DNA from: Actinoplanes sandaracinus
GTDB lineage: Bacteria; Actinomycetota; Actinomycetes; Mycobacteriales; Micromonosporaceae
DNA: 33,192 nucleotides
NCBI RefSeq assembly: GCF_030009775.1
Contig: NZ_JASCTH010000052.1
Coordinates: forward strand, 1-33,192
Direction: 5' to 3'
The notes beneath the pieces were generated by a model, which worked only from the letters and a program-made list of their open reading frames with translations, was not told the origin of the DNA and searched no databases. Shown one piece after another: positions 24,974 through 33,058 of this stretch. The position numbers and the translations under genes are program-made. Every line of letters begins with the position of its first letter. Position 1 is the first letter of the stretch.

Positions 24974-25767
24974 TCATTCGCCGGAGGGCGCGCTGAGTGC
25001 GGCCGGGGTGCCGAAGTGGGGTGTGCCGTCGGCATTCCAGGTGAACCTCTGAGCGCGGGTGGAGCGGTTCATGCAGCCGCTGCGTCGGGTTGTAGTCCTC
25101 GACGTCCCGCCCGGCCACGTAGTACATGTACCAGCGGCGCCCGTTCGGTCCGTCGAGCAGATGGAACTGGAACTCGGGCGCCCACATGTTGGAGCAGCCG
25201 TTCGGCCGACCGGAAAGGTCGAACACCACGCTGTCGGTGGCGTCGGCCAGACCGGCCAGCGTGCGGGACCGGCGCATGGTGACGGTCGAGTTCCAGGTCG
25301 TGGTGGCCAGGTAGTAATAGCCGTCGTGGTACTGCAGCCACGGATCGGGCCCGTTGCGCTTGATCGGGTTGGCGAAGGACCCGGCCTCGCCGCCCGCGCC
25401 GATGCGGATGAGTTGCCACTGCTGGTTGGCCCCACCGCGATCGGTGTACTGCACGAGCTCGGCGCCGTCCTCGGTGGAGAAGCCCAGCAGGTCGACGGCC
25501 TTGCCGCTGTGGCGACTGACCAACCGCACGAACCCGTCGGCGGAAGTCCGCCAGGCGGAACTGCTGATGGGCGCCGTTCGCCTCAGCCCACTGCACGATT
25601 CCCGCCCGCTCGGTGGTCGACGCACCGGCGACGTCGACCACCTTGCCGCTGTGCCGCGACCGCAACCGGTAGTAGCCATCACCGGCATCCACGAACCGCC
25701 ACTGCTGCCATGCCCCGTCGTTCCGCGTCCACTGACTCAGCCGGGCACCGTCGTTGGGCGCTTCAAC
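24974..25767 (-). pseudogene. Decayed ricin-domain/GH43 glycoside hydrolase gene
   Basis: Pieces of one protein in three frames. (1) From about 25767: a ricin-type carbohydrate-binding repeat, RLSQWTRNDGAWQQWRFVDA and YYRLRSRHSGKVVDVAGAST. (2) After a one-base shift near 25545: a second ricin repeat (SRHSGKAVDLLGFSTEDGAE) and the start of a GH43 catalytic domain (NPIKRNGPDPWLQYHDGYYY, MWAPEFQFHLLDGPNGRRWY, GRDVEDYNPTQRL). (3) From about 25075: only the GH43 tail, MNRSTRAQRFTWNADGTPHF, ending at the stop at 24974. Some 100 or more residues of the catalytic domain are missing at the junction, and the signal peptide end is gone. Relatives are secreted arabinan- or xylan-degrading enzymes. An intact GH43 gene lies 1.7 kb upstream. 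Confidence 0.8.
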
Positions 25768-26422
25768 CCTGGGCTGTCCCGGCGGTCGCTGAAACCGTCG
25801 GGTTGAACCACGACACCGCGGCCAGGCATTCCTCGCCCGGGACGTCGCCGTCGTTGAACCACTCGCCGGGGCCGGCCCGTTCCTTCCACTCCACCTGCGC
25901 GTGGTTCACGGCCGCGACAAGATCCGCCGCAAGGTGGCCCGCCTCGTAGAGGTCCTGGTCGGTGGTTTGGGAACTGGCTCCGACGATCTGCCCCCGGATC
26001 TCGGCGGAGTGCCCGTACCGGAACCCCCCACTGTGACACCGGTGTGAGTCGACCAGCACGGCTTCACCGTAGTTGGCGCCGAGCCGCCGGTGTCCGCATG
26101 CCTTACCCGCGGCGTTCGGCAGGAACCGTTCGCCGTCGGTACCGATCGTGATCGCGGCCAGCACCGCCTCCGTGTCGGGCACCCAGGCGCCGGCCGTCGC
26201 GTCCATCACGACGAACGCCATGCACGGCCGCCCGTACCGGCCGTGTGGTGCCCGGTCCTCACCGCTGCGGTGGTGACGCCAGATGCTGTCCGCCCGCCGA
26301 CGCCCGAGCCGCAACAACAGCTCATCGAACTGGTCGCCGTCGAAGAGGTACGCATACGGATTCCGCCGGTGCCCCACTCGCACGGTGAGGCCGTCGGACG
26401 AGATGCCCTCCAGCATCGTCAT
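25763..26422 (-). CDS. Uncharacterised protein coupled to the aldo/keto reductase gene
   Basis: A 219-residue soluble protein; ATG 26422 lies three bases after the stop of the reductase gene, and ATG 26416 has better spacing to GGTAGG. No family was recognised. Visible features are a beta-rich N-terminus (LTVRVGHRRNPYAYLFDGDQ), a basic His/Arg stretch (SIWRHHRSGEDRAPHGRYGR), a central Cys/His-containing segment (GKACGHRRLGANYGEAVLVD, SHRCHSGGFRYGHS), and a helix DLVAAVNHAQVEWKER. The His and Cys residues could bind metal, but no known site is matched. The last residues overlap the ricin-GH43 relic, so the native C-terminus may have been lost. Confidence 0.6.
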   Translation of the reverse strand: MTMLEGISSDGLTVRVGHRRNPYAYLFDGDQFDELLLRLGRRRADSIWRHHRSGEDRAPHGRYGRPCMAFVVMDATAGAWVPDTEAVLAAITIGTDGERFLPNAAGKACGHRRLGANYGEAVLVDSHRCHSGGFRYGHSAEIRGQIVGASSQTTDQDLYEAGHLAADLVAAVNHAQVEWKERAGPGEWFNDGDVPGEECLAAVSWFNPTVSATAGTAQG

Positions 26423-26425
26423 CGC

Positions 26426-27430
26426 CTACCAGCGATCCGCGACGCTCGGTGCGACGACCTCGTCGTAGACGTGGCGCACCGCCTCCTGCACCTCGGCCGA
26501 CAACGGCGGCAAGCACGCCGAAGCCGCGTTGCCCTGTGCCTGCCGCGCCGTACGAGCCCCCGGAATCACGGCGCTGACACCGGGCTGGTCGATGACCCAC
26601 CGCAACGCGAACTGCGCCATCGTGGCCCCCGCGGGTGCCAGCGGCGCCAGGCGCCGCACTGCTTCCAGGCCAATCTCGTAGGGCACGCCGGCGAACGTCT
26701 CACCGATGTCGAACGCCGCACCGTCCCGGTTGTAGTGACGGTGGTCATGCTCGGCGAACGTCGTGGTGAGGTCGTAACGGCCCGACAGCAACCCGCTCGC
26801 GAGCGGCACTCGAGCGATGATCGCCACCCCGGCCGCGCGTGCCGCCGGCAACACCTGCTGGAGAGGCGCCTGCCGCAACATGTTCAGCACCAGTTGCACG
26901 CTGGCCACTCCGGGCCGCGCGATTGCCGCCAACGCCTCCTGGCGGGTTTCGACACTGACGCCGTACGCGGCGATCCGTTCCTCCTCCACCAGGGTGTCCA
27001 GCGCGTCGAAAACCGCATCCGTGGAGTACACCGCCGTCGGCGGGCAGTGCAGCTGCACCAGATCCAGCCTGTCGACTCCCAGATTGGATCGCGACCGGTC
27101 CACCCACTCCCGCAGATTCTCCATCCGGTACAACTCCGGATGCTGCGGCATGACGCGACGGCCGACCTTCGTCGCGACGACGATGCCCGCGTCCGGTCGC
27201 TCCTTCAGGAACCTGCCGATGAGCTGTTCACTGAGCCCGTCACCGTACGCATCTGCGGTGTCGAACAGCGTCACTCCGCTGTCGGCCGCGGCGGCGAGCG
27301 TCGCCAGCGCCTCCGGTTCGCTCACGTCGCCCCAGTCGGCACCGAGCTGCCACGTGCCGAGCCCGATGACGCCCACCTCCCGGCCGGTCCTGCCGAGCAT
27401 CCGCTGCTCCATCGACACCTCTGATGACAT
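26426..27430 (-). CDS. Aldo/keto reductase
   Basis: A 334-residue NADPH-type oxidoreductase of the AKR superfamily (TIM barrel). ATG 27430 has GGAGG seven bases before it; the frame also has a TTG at 27436 and an ATG at 27412. The catalytic tetrad is visible: D57 and Y62 in FDTADAYGDG, K88 in VVATKVG, H128 in LVQLHCPP. The C-terminal cofactor-binding segment reads VSAVIPGARTARQAQGN. Such enzymes reduce sugar aldehydes or related carbonyls, or oxidise sugars. Its neighbours (a secreted GH43 enzyme and a LacI regulator upstream) suggest a sugar-related role; the substrate cannot be told. Probably co-transcribed with the unknown protein downstream. Confidence 0.92.
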   Translation of the reverse strand: MSSEVSMEQRMLGRTGREVGVIGLGTWQLGADWGDVSEPEALATLAAAADSGVTLFDTADAYGDGLSEQLIGRFLKERPDAGIVVATKVGRRVMPQHPELYRMENLREWVDRSRSNLGVDRLDLVQLHCPPTAVYSTDAVFDALDTLVEEERIAAYGVSVETRQEALAAIARPGVASVQLVLNMLRQAPLQQVLPAARAAGVAIIARVPLASGLLSGRYDLTTTFAEHDHRHYNRDGAAFDIGETFAGVPYEIGLEAVRRLAPLAPAGATMAQFALRWVIDQPGVSAVIPGARTARQAQGNAASACLPPLSAEVQEAVRHVYDEVVAPSVADRW

Positions 27431-27517
27431 ACTCAATCCTCCGAACGATTCGGTTTATTCTGGTCTAATTGCCTGCCGCACCGCGGGCCCGACGGCCCGG
27501 CACCGGCCGGCATCCGG

Positions 27518-28963
27518 TCAGTACACGATGCTGAAGGTGGCGTCCTGCCGCTCGGTGACGCCGCCGCCGATCGGGTCGACACGCAGGATGTTGTTGACAT
27601 GCCGCAGGTAGCGGGCCGGGTCCACGATCGACCGGAACGAGGTCCAGCCGCTGTCGGCAAGACCGGGCACCCTGGCGAACGTGGCGTCGGCCTTGAACGC
27701 GGCGGAGTTGTCGTCGACCGCCAGAACCACCGGACCGCCTCTGCTACGCAGGTACTGGTTCGGGAAGTTCACCGACTGGAACGAGACCGCGTTCGGGTCG
27801 GCCAGGCCGGGTACTAGGCGCCACTGCGAGTCGGGATACGGGTCGAACGGGTACGGATCGATGCGCCCGACATGGTTGGCGTGCCGGATGTAACTGTCCG
27901 GCAGGTTGTAGGACTTGATCCGGTTCCACGCCGGCGTTCCCCACCGATTGATGAGCTGGGTCATCTCGGTGGCGGTGATCGAGGCGATGCTGGAGTGTTT
28001 GGAATTCAGCGGCTGGTTGTAGTCCTTCTTGCTCAGCGGCGTCCAGTTGTCGCCGCCGATGTCGTTCGAGCGCCACACGTAGAATTCGCCGTTGACGGGA
28101 ACGAACGAGTCGCCCCAGAGGTACCAGGTGCTGCTGTTGTCGGCCTTGTTCACGATCGGCGCCTCGATCGCCCCGCCCTGGATGAGCCCGCTGGTGTACG
28201 TCCCCCGGTCGAAGCTGCCCGGCTCGAGCGTGGCGGACCGGGCGCCGTAGAGCCGGCCGTCCGCGAAACTCTTGTAGTACAGGTAGTTCATGTCCTTCCC
28301 GAGGTGCATCGTGCCGTCGAGCACGTTGAACCCGGGATCGAAGAACAGCTGGGGCGCACTGACGTTGACGAAGTCGGTGGTGTAGTTGACGTAGAACGCG
28401 TCCCGTCCATTGACGTTGGCCGAGTACATGATGGCGTACTGGCGTCGCGACGAGTCCCAGAACGCCTCCGGCGCCCACGTGTGCGTCGCGAACTCGTGCA
28501 GCTTGAGATGCCGGTAGGTGAACGTGCGCAGGTCCGGCGAGTCCCAGACATGGACGTACTGGCTGCGGTCGCTGAAGACCTGGCCGCGCTGGTCGGTGGC
28601 GATGATCTCGAACGTGCCGTCCTGTTTGCGAAGGATGAAAGGGTCCCGCAGACCGCGTGCACCCGCTGCCGGAGTCATGATCGGGTTGTTCTGGTTCAGC
28701 GGCATCCAGCTGAGGCCGTCCGGGCTCACCGACAGATGCAGGCCGTAGTCGTTTCCGATACCTGAGGGTGACTCGGTGAAGGAGGCCATCACGTACGCCG
28801 CCGTCGCGGGCGGCGCGACGTTTCCGTTTGAGGGCTCGCCGCCCGCCGTGCCGATGTGGAGGAGTGGCCATGGAGGGTCGGCACCCGTAGCGGCCGTCAC
28901 AGTCATCAGCAACGCCGCCGACCAACCTCGGACGCTACGGGACACCACCGCGGAAAGGTGCAT
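27518..28963 (-). CDS. Secreted GH43-type glycoside hydrolase with C-terminal AbfB (CBM42) domain
   Basis: A 481-residue exported protein. Residues 1-28 are a signal peptide (SVRGWSAALLMTVTAATGA). Residues about 55-345 form a five-bladed GH43-like domain: SVSPDGLSWMPLNQNNPI, GLRDPFILRKQDGTFEI, THTWAPEAFWDSSRRQYAIM, LDGTMHLGKDMNYLYYKS and GGAIEAPIVNKADNSSTWYL, where the EAP Glu fits the general acid. Residues about 350-481 are an AbfB domain, which binds arabinose side chains: SYIRHANHVGRIDPYP, NFPNQYLRSRGGPVVL, PARYLRHVNNILRVDP. It probably attacks arabinan or arabinoxylan outside the cell. ATG 28963 follows AGGA. A LacI-type operator candidate lies about 255 bases upstream. Confidence 0.9.
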   Translation of the reverse strand: MHLSAVVSRSVRGWSAALLMTVTAATGADPPWPLLHIGTAGGEPSNGNVAPPATAAYVMASFTESPSGIGNDYGLHLSVSPDGLSWMPLNQNNPIMTPAAGARGLRDPFILRKQDGTFEIIATDQRGQVFSDRSQYVHVWDSPDLRTFTYRHLKLHEFATHTWAPEAFWDSSRRQYAIMYSANVNGRDAFYVNYTTDFVNVSAPQLFFDPGFNVLDGTMHLGKDMNYLYYKSFADGRLYGARSATLEPGSFDRGTYTSGLIQGGAIEAPIVNKADNSSTWYLWGDSFVPVNGEFYVWRSNDIGGDNWTPLSKKDYNQPLNSKHSSIASITATEMTQLINRWGTPAWNRIKSYNLPDSYIRHANHVGRIDPYPFDPYPDSQWRLVPGLADPNAVSFQSVNFPNQYLRSRGGPVVLAVDDNSAAFKADATFARVPGLADSGWTSFRSIVDPARYLRHVNNILRVDPIGGGVTERQDATFSIVY

Positions 28964-29216
28964 GAGTTCCTGCCCAGGAGATAGAGAAACGCCGACGCAC
29001 AGGGACGGTTAACGCTCACAGGGCGCGCCGGAACGGCATGACGCACGACTGTCGCCTTGCATTCGTCGCAGAACCGGCACCGACCGACGCGCTGGCTCGC
29101 AGGAGCCGGTCAGCCATCGAACCGACGGTCGACCGGCACCCCCGGCCCGGCCGGGAACACTGCGGTAGGCATCGAAGCCGCCGCATGTTCGCGTTCATAG
29201 ACTAACCACGGCACGG

Positions 29217-29240
29217 CTCGATTTCAACGTTACAATCGAG
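29217..29240. promoter_or_regulatory. Predicted LacI-family operator
   Basis: A 24-base inverted repeat centred on AACGTT (29226-29231): the left arm CTCGATTTCAAC pairs with the right arm GTTACAATCGAG at 10 of 12 positions. A central CpG in an AACGTT core is typical for LacI-family sites. It lies upstream of the GH43 gene, on the side where its promoter should be, and near the LacI gene. Confidence 0.6.
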
Positions 29241-29367
29241 AATCTTCGCAGCGCCATCAGCATTACGCTCTGCCGCACCGCACCCGGCAACCGCTTCGAG
29301 GCGAAGGAGGTCGGCATACTGGCGCGTTGATGCAGGTAAACTGGGTATGTCCGATGCCAGACACAAG

Positions 29368-29393
29368 CGTCTGGGCGCCGCAGCACCCAGACG
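29368..29393. terminator. Hairpin, possible terminator of the lacI-type transcript
   Basis: A perfect 8-base stem, CGTCTGGG (29368-29375) with CCCAGACG (29386-29393), and a 10-base loop. It lies about 130 bases beyond the stop of the LacI gene. There is no T-run, which is usual for actinomycete terminators. Confidence 0.4.
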
Positions 29394-29520
29394 AGGATAA
29401 GGGGCGCGCGAAGCTACGGGCTGTTAGTCCGTTTTATCGCGCCAAGACCAATAAAGACGTTTCGCCGGTGATTGTGTGAGCCGGGACAGCGGATTCACCC
29501 GGTCCAGCCGCCACCGGGCG

Positions 29521-30564
29521 TCACCGGGAGCGCGGAGCCCCGGTGGAGCCGCGGACGACCAGCGTCGGCCGGAACTGGATCTGCCGGTGCGCGTGGTTCG
29601 GCTCTCTCTCACTCAGCAACAGCTCCGCGGCCTCGTGGCCGACCTGCGACGTGGGTTGCCGTACGGTGGTCAGGCTCGGCGACAGGTGGCTGATGAACGG
29701 AGTGTCGTCGTACCCGATGACGCTCATGTCTTCCGGAACCCTGATCCCTCGCGAGGTCAACCGGCTCAACACACCTCTGGCCACGACGTCGTTCATGCAG
29801 ACGACGGCCGTCGGCACGTCGTCACACGACACAATCGCGTCGATCACGCCCTCGTCGAAGCCCACGGACGGAAGGGCCTCCACCGACACGTCGAACAAGG
29901 ACCGGTTCGGGTCCAGCCCGGCGGCCCGTAAGGTCTCCCGGAAGCCGCGATAGCGCTCCCTGGTCGATTGCATCGGCACCTCCGACTGGATGAATGCCAG
30001 CCTGCGATGCCCGAGCTCGAGCAGGTGCTCCGCGACCAACCGCCCGCCGAGGTGATGATCCACGGAGACCGAGCACAGATCGGCATCAGGGCTTGCGTAG
30101 TCGGCGAGGACCACGGGCGTGCCCCGGGATCCGAGCGCCTCGATGTGGGACAGGTCCCGGTCCCCGGGCGTCACGATGATCCCGCGAACGGCCTGCTCCT
30201 CCAGAGCCGCCAGCACCCGGCGCTCCCGCTCGAACTGACCGTCGGTGCTGCACACCATGAGCGTGCATCCGACCTGGAACACATGATCCTCCACCGCCCT
30301 GCTCAGCTCCGAGTAGAACGGGTTCCGCATGTCCAGGATGACCACCCCGACCACCGGGCTGGGGGATCCCTTCAACTGGCGTGCCAGGCTACTGCGCACG
30401 AAGTTCGCCTGCGCCATGGCCTGCTCGACGCGCGTGCGCGTATCGGCGGCCACCACATGGGGGCGATTGAGGACATTACCGACAGTAGTCACCGAAACGC
30501 CGGCGAGCCGCGCGACGTCCCGCATGGTCTGCCGCTGCGATCCGAGTTCCACGCGACCAACCAT
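29521..30564 (-). CDS. LacI-family transcriptional regulator
   Basis: A 347-residue repressor. Helix-turn-helix and hinge at about 13-67 (TMRDVARLAGVSVTTVGNVL, then NFVRSSLARQLKG), followed by a periplasmic-binding-type sugar domain (PVVGVVILDMRNPFYSELSR, GIIVTPGDRD, VDHHLGGRLVAEHLLELGHR, VVCMNDVVARGVLSRL, SVIGYDDTPF, LTTVRQP). It should bind DNA in the absence of a sugar or sugar phosphate. ATG 30564 is preceded by GAGGG; an internal ATG before RDVARLAG is an alternative. Its likely targets are the GH43 gene, through the 29217-29240 operator, and perhaps the reductase operon. Confidence 0.93.
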   Translation of the reverse strand: MVGRVELGSQRQTMRDVARLAGVSVTTVGNVLNRPHVVAADTRTRVEQAMAQANFVRSSLARQLKGSPSPVVGVVILDMRNPFYSELSRAVEDHVFQVGCTLMVCSTDGQFERERRVLAALEEQAVRGIIVTPGDRDLSHIEALGSRGTPVVLADYASPDADLCSVSVDHHLGGRLVAEHLLELGHRRLAFIQSEVPMQSTRERYRGFRETLRAAGLDPNRSLFDVSVEALPSVGFDEGVIDAIVSCDDVPTAVVCMNDVVARGVLSRLTSRGIRVPEDMSVIGYDDTPFISHLSPSLTTVRQPTSQVGHEAAELLLSEREPNHAHRQIQFRPTLVVRGSTGAPRSR

Positions 30565-30612
30565 AGCGGCGCCCTCGCCGGGCCCGGCCGCCTGACGCGC
30601 TCGTACCGATCG

Positions 30613-30793
30613 ATGGCGGTAAGACCCGCTGCCGCGCCGACCAACTGGCCGAGAAGCTGCCCGCTACGGCGTGGGCCCGGCGCAGCGCCGCAACGGCTCG
30701 AAAGGACCATGGTTCTACGAGTGGGCCTGACTGCCCGACGTCGGCGCCGACGGCGAACCCGACGACAACGGCCGGCACAGCCTGCTGATCCGC
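30613..30793 (+). pseudogene. IS701-like transposase fragment
   Basis: The translation reads GGKTRCRADQLAEKLPATAW then ARRSA; after a frame change NGSKGPWFYEWA, a TGA stop, then DDNGRHSLLIR. In this order these match the mid-region of IS701-type DDE transposases, where relatives read like LPATAWQRLSAGxGAKG..FYDWA....HWLLIRR. A frameshift and a stop codon show decay. The fragment breaks off exactly where a GGDEF-like sequence starts. Confidence 0.65.
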
Positions 30794-31042
30794 TTAGACG
30801 GGCTGACCGGCGTACTGAACCGGCGTGGCTTTTTTGAGGTTGCGACCGCCGCCACGCTGGACGCTGTGCGACAGGGCGGCACCGTAGCGGTGATTGCCGC
30901 CGACCTGGACCATTTCAAGGCCCTGAACGACGTGTATGGGCACGCCGCCGGCGACGAGGCGTTGCGAAACTTCGGTGCGGTCTTGAGGCGGGGCCGGCGT
31001 ACGGGTGACGAGGCAGGCAGGCTCGGTGGTGAGGAATTCTGC
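30794..31042 (+). pseudogene. GGDEF domain fragment
   Basis: In frame with the end of the transposase fragment, the sequence becomes a diguanylate cyclase domain: LDGLTGVLNRRGFFEVATAA, AADLDHFKALNDVYGHAAGD, and the active site RLGGEEF at about 31022-31039. Just after GGEEF the family character is lost. No N-terminal sensor and no second half of the domain remain, so it is a relic. It is not a copy of the intact cyclase at 8614: the residues between motifs differ. Confidence 0.75.
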
Positions 31043-31281
31043 CCCCGTCCCGGCGATCGGGCCACGGGTCCGATCGCCGAGGAAACGGTCAGTAGCGAAC
31101 CAGGCCGGCGATCAAGCCAGGGAGCAGCGGGTCGCGCGCATTCTGGTCAGCCGCGATCAACACATGCAGGTGTGCGCTTGGGGTAGCCCTTTGCGCACGG
31201 CCGGCTCGGCGGGGAAGTCGCCAGCAACGACGCGGTTGTCACCCGCTCCGCTGATGTCGCGGCAGAACTCCCGAGCCCTAC

Positions 31282-32427
31282 TCAACTGTCCATGTTCACG
31301 AGCTGTGGGTGGTCGAGCAGGAACGGGGCGACCCGGTCCTCCTTGACCGCTTGGAAGAACTCGTTGGCGACCAGGGCGGGACGGAACTCCTCAGCGATGT
31401 AGTCGGGGCCTTCGTAGATTCCGCCGCCGGGTAGCTTGACCGTGACCATGTCGTCGACGTTGAGGTCCTTGAGCGCCAGCGCCCACTCGATCGGGCCGTT
31501 GCCGCCACCGTCGAAGGTCAGCGACTTACCGGCCGCGTCCAGGATCTTCGTCATCTTGCCGACGTCGGTGACGATGTCCTTGCTCATCGCCTCCTTGGCC
31601 ATCGCCTTGATGAACTGCTGCTGGTGCCGCTGCCGGTCGTAGTCGGTCATCGTGGGACCGCCCTTGAACTCGTAGCGCTGCCGGACGTAGTCCAGAGCCT
31701 GCCACGGCTGGAGCCGGACCGGTTTGGTGCTCTTCTTGTAGTACGCCTGCGGGCCGGTGTACGGGTGTTCACACTTGCTGGTGACCGGGCAGTTCGGCAG
31801 CCGCGGGCGCTGCTTGCCCTCCGGCGTCAGGTGCTCGGACTTCACGTCCATGTCGATGACCATGGAGACGCCGCCCAGGGCCTCGACGATGTCCTTGAAG
31901 CCGCCGAAGTTGATGATCGCCGCCGCGTCGAACTCCTTGATACCAGTGACACCACTGACGGTCTTCGACAGCACCTTGAAGCCGTTGGTGACATCGATCT
32001 TGCCGTTGACCTGGCTGCCGTCCGCCATCGCGGAGTTGATTTTCGCCCGGCGCGCCCTGGTGTTCGACTTCGCGTCCGCCGGGATCTCGACGTAGAGGTC
32101 GCGGGGCATGGAGAAGAGGTACGCCGTGCTCATATCGGCCGGAATGTGCGCGATGATGATCGAGTCCGACAGCGGCGGAGTCGTCTCCTTCCGCGGGTCG
32201 ATGCCGACGAGCAAAATGTTCAGTGGGCCCTTGAGGTCCTTCTTCGTAGGCGCCGTCTGGGCCCCGCCCGTGTCGAGCAGGTCCTCGTTGGTGATGCCGC
32301 CGGTGTATTTCGCGACCAGCGCCTTACCGGTGACCAGGGTGGCGCCGCTGGTGACCATCAGCAGGCAGCCGACGACAGCACTGATCCGCGCCCACAATGG
32401 TGCGCGACGCTTCGCGGTCTTCGTCAA
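31282..32427 (-). CDS. LytR-CpsA-Psr (LCP) family cell-wall glycopolymer ligase
   Basis: A 381-residue membrane-anchored enzyme. Start TTG 32427, because GGGGGA lies just before it and the protein then opens with a basic stretch (TKTAKRRAPLWAR) followed by one membrane helix (ISAVVGCLLMVTSGATLVTG). The LCP domain shows NILLVGIDPR, DSIIIAHIPADM, LFSMPRDLYVEIP, AKINSAMADG and RQRYEFKGGPTMTDYDRQRH, with the Asp and Arg residues that bind the lipid pyrophosphate. LCP enzymes attach secondary polymers to peptidoglycan outside the cell. It is divergent, over about 630 bases, from the riboswitch-controlled secreted protein. Confidence 0.94.
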   Translation of the reverse strand: MTKTAKRRAPLWARISAVVGCLLMVTSGATLVTGKALVAKYTGGITNEDLLDTGGAQTAPTKKDLKGPLNILLVGIDPRKETTPPLSDSIIIAHIPADMSTAYLFSMPRDLYVEIPADAKSNTRARRAKINSAMADGSQVNGKIDVTNGFKVLSKTVSGVTGIKEFDAAAIINFGGFKDIVEALGGVSMVIDMDVKSEHLTPEGKQRPRLPNCPVTSKCEHPYTGPQAYYKKSTKPVRLQPWQALDYVRQRYEFKGGPTMTDYDRQRHQQQFIKAMAKEAMSKDIVTDVGKMTKILDAAGKSLTFDGGGNGPIEWALALKDLNVDDMVTVKLPGGGIYEGPDYIAEEFRPALVANEFFQAVKEDRVAPFLLDHPQLVNMDS

Positions 32428-32904
32428 GCCGTCCCCCAATAATGGCTCCGATATCAGACAGCAACGATGTATCAACCTGTCAACTGGTAGACGGAACCCA
32501 CGACGCCTACGTGGCGTGATGTGATCTTCGACGCTGTCGACGGAGGCTGTTCATGGCCCTGAGGTCCATGGCAATGGACAGGGCGTAAAGGCTTTGCACC
32601 TTCGGATTACGAGGTCCTGACCCGCCGCAATCCGCTGGTCAGCTGTGTTCGCCGCGTGCACGCCACAGTTCAGGAGCCGCCCCGGAACTAACGTCGGTTG
32701 CTGCGCGCGGTCGTCATCGAACCTGCCCGGCGGCCCACCGATGTGATCGCGTGACCCATCGTCAAATAGCGCTGCGGAACAGGTCGAGTAGGCAGATCGT
32801 GTTACTGGGCAATCACGTTGGGTTAATGGTGTCACTGTTCGTGTCGGGGCGAATGCCGTGCGTGCGAGAACTGTCGATTCTTGAATCGAGTGGGTATGGT
32901 CGTT
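32428..32904. other. Non-coding region between the LCP gene and the c-di-AMP riboswitch
   Basis: About 480 bases with no convincing gene on either strand. It should carry the LCP promoter and that of the riboswitch transcript. A 14-base inverted repeat, CGATTC-TT-GAATCG, lies at 32875-32888, and TATGGT at 32895-32900 could be a -10 element for the plus strand, without a good -35. Confidence 0.45.
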
Positions 32905-32926
32905 GCGGTTCCCGTACGGGAACCGC
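32905..32926. repeat. Perfect 22-base palindrome at the edge of the riboswitch
   Basis: Half-site GCGGTTCCCGT followed by its exact reverse complement. As RNA it could form a hairpin just 5' of the aptamer. Its last two bases (32925-32926) are also the start of the GCCGCC that forms helix P1. Confidence 0.7.
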
Positions 32927-33044
32927 CGCCTAATCGCCGTCAATGGCGAGCCGGGGATCCACATTTCCTCCGGGGTGAATCCGCGCCTAGCGGTAGGGAT
33001 TTCCTTCGTCCCGAACCCGTCAGCTAACCCGGCCGGCGGCCGAC
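32923..33044 (+). ncRNA. Cyclic di-AMP riboswitch (ydaO-yuaA type)
   Basis: The conserved elements occur in order: GCCGCC (32925-32930, 5' side of P1), TAATCGCC with GGCGAGCCGGGGATCCAC, CCGGGGTGAATC, GCGGTAGGG, CCGAACCCGTCAGCTAACC, and GGCGGC (33035-33040, 3' side of P1). These match the actinobacterial c-di-AMP aptamer found before resuscitation-promoting factors and NlpC/P60 wall hydrolases. The ribosome binding site GGAAGG begins five bases after P1, so ligand binding probably acts by transcription stop or by control of translation start. Known members switch expression off when c-di-AMP is high. Confidence 0.9.
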
Positions 33045-33058
33045 GGAAGGAAATGCCT

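Larger units (their letters stand above)
28964..29520. other. Non-coding region upstream of GH43 and downstream of lacI-type gene
   Basis: About 560 bases without a supported gene. It holds the LacI operator candidate (29217-29240) and a hairpin (29368-29393), listed separately. The sequence around 29200-29240 is AT-richer, as expected of the GH43 promoter. Confidence 0.5.

Noticed and set aside
32520..32760. Possible tRNA or attachment site before the riboswitch
   Set aside because: No cloverleaf with a T-arm could be drawn, and no integrase or direct repeat supports an attachment site.
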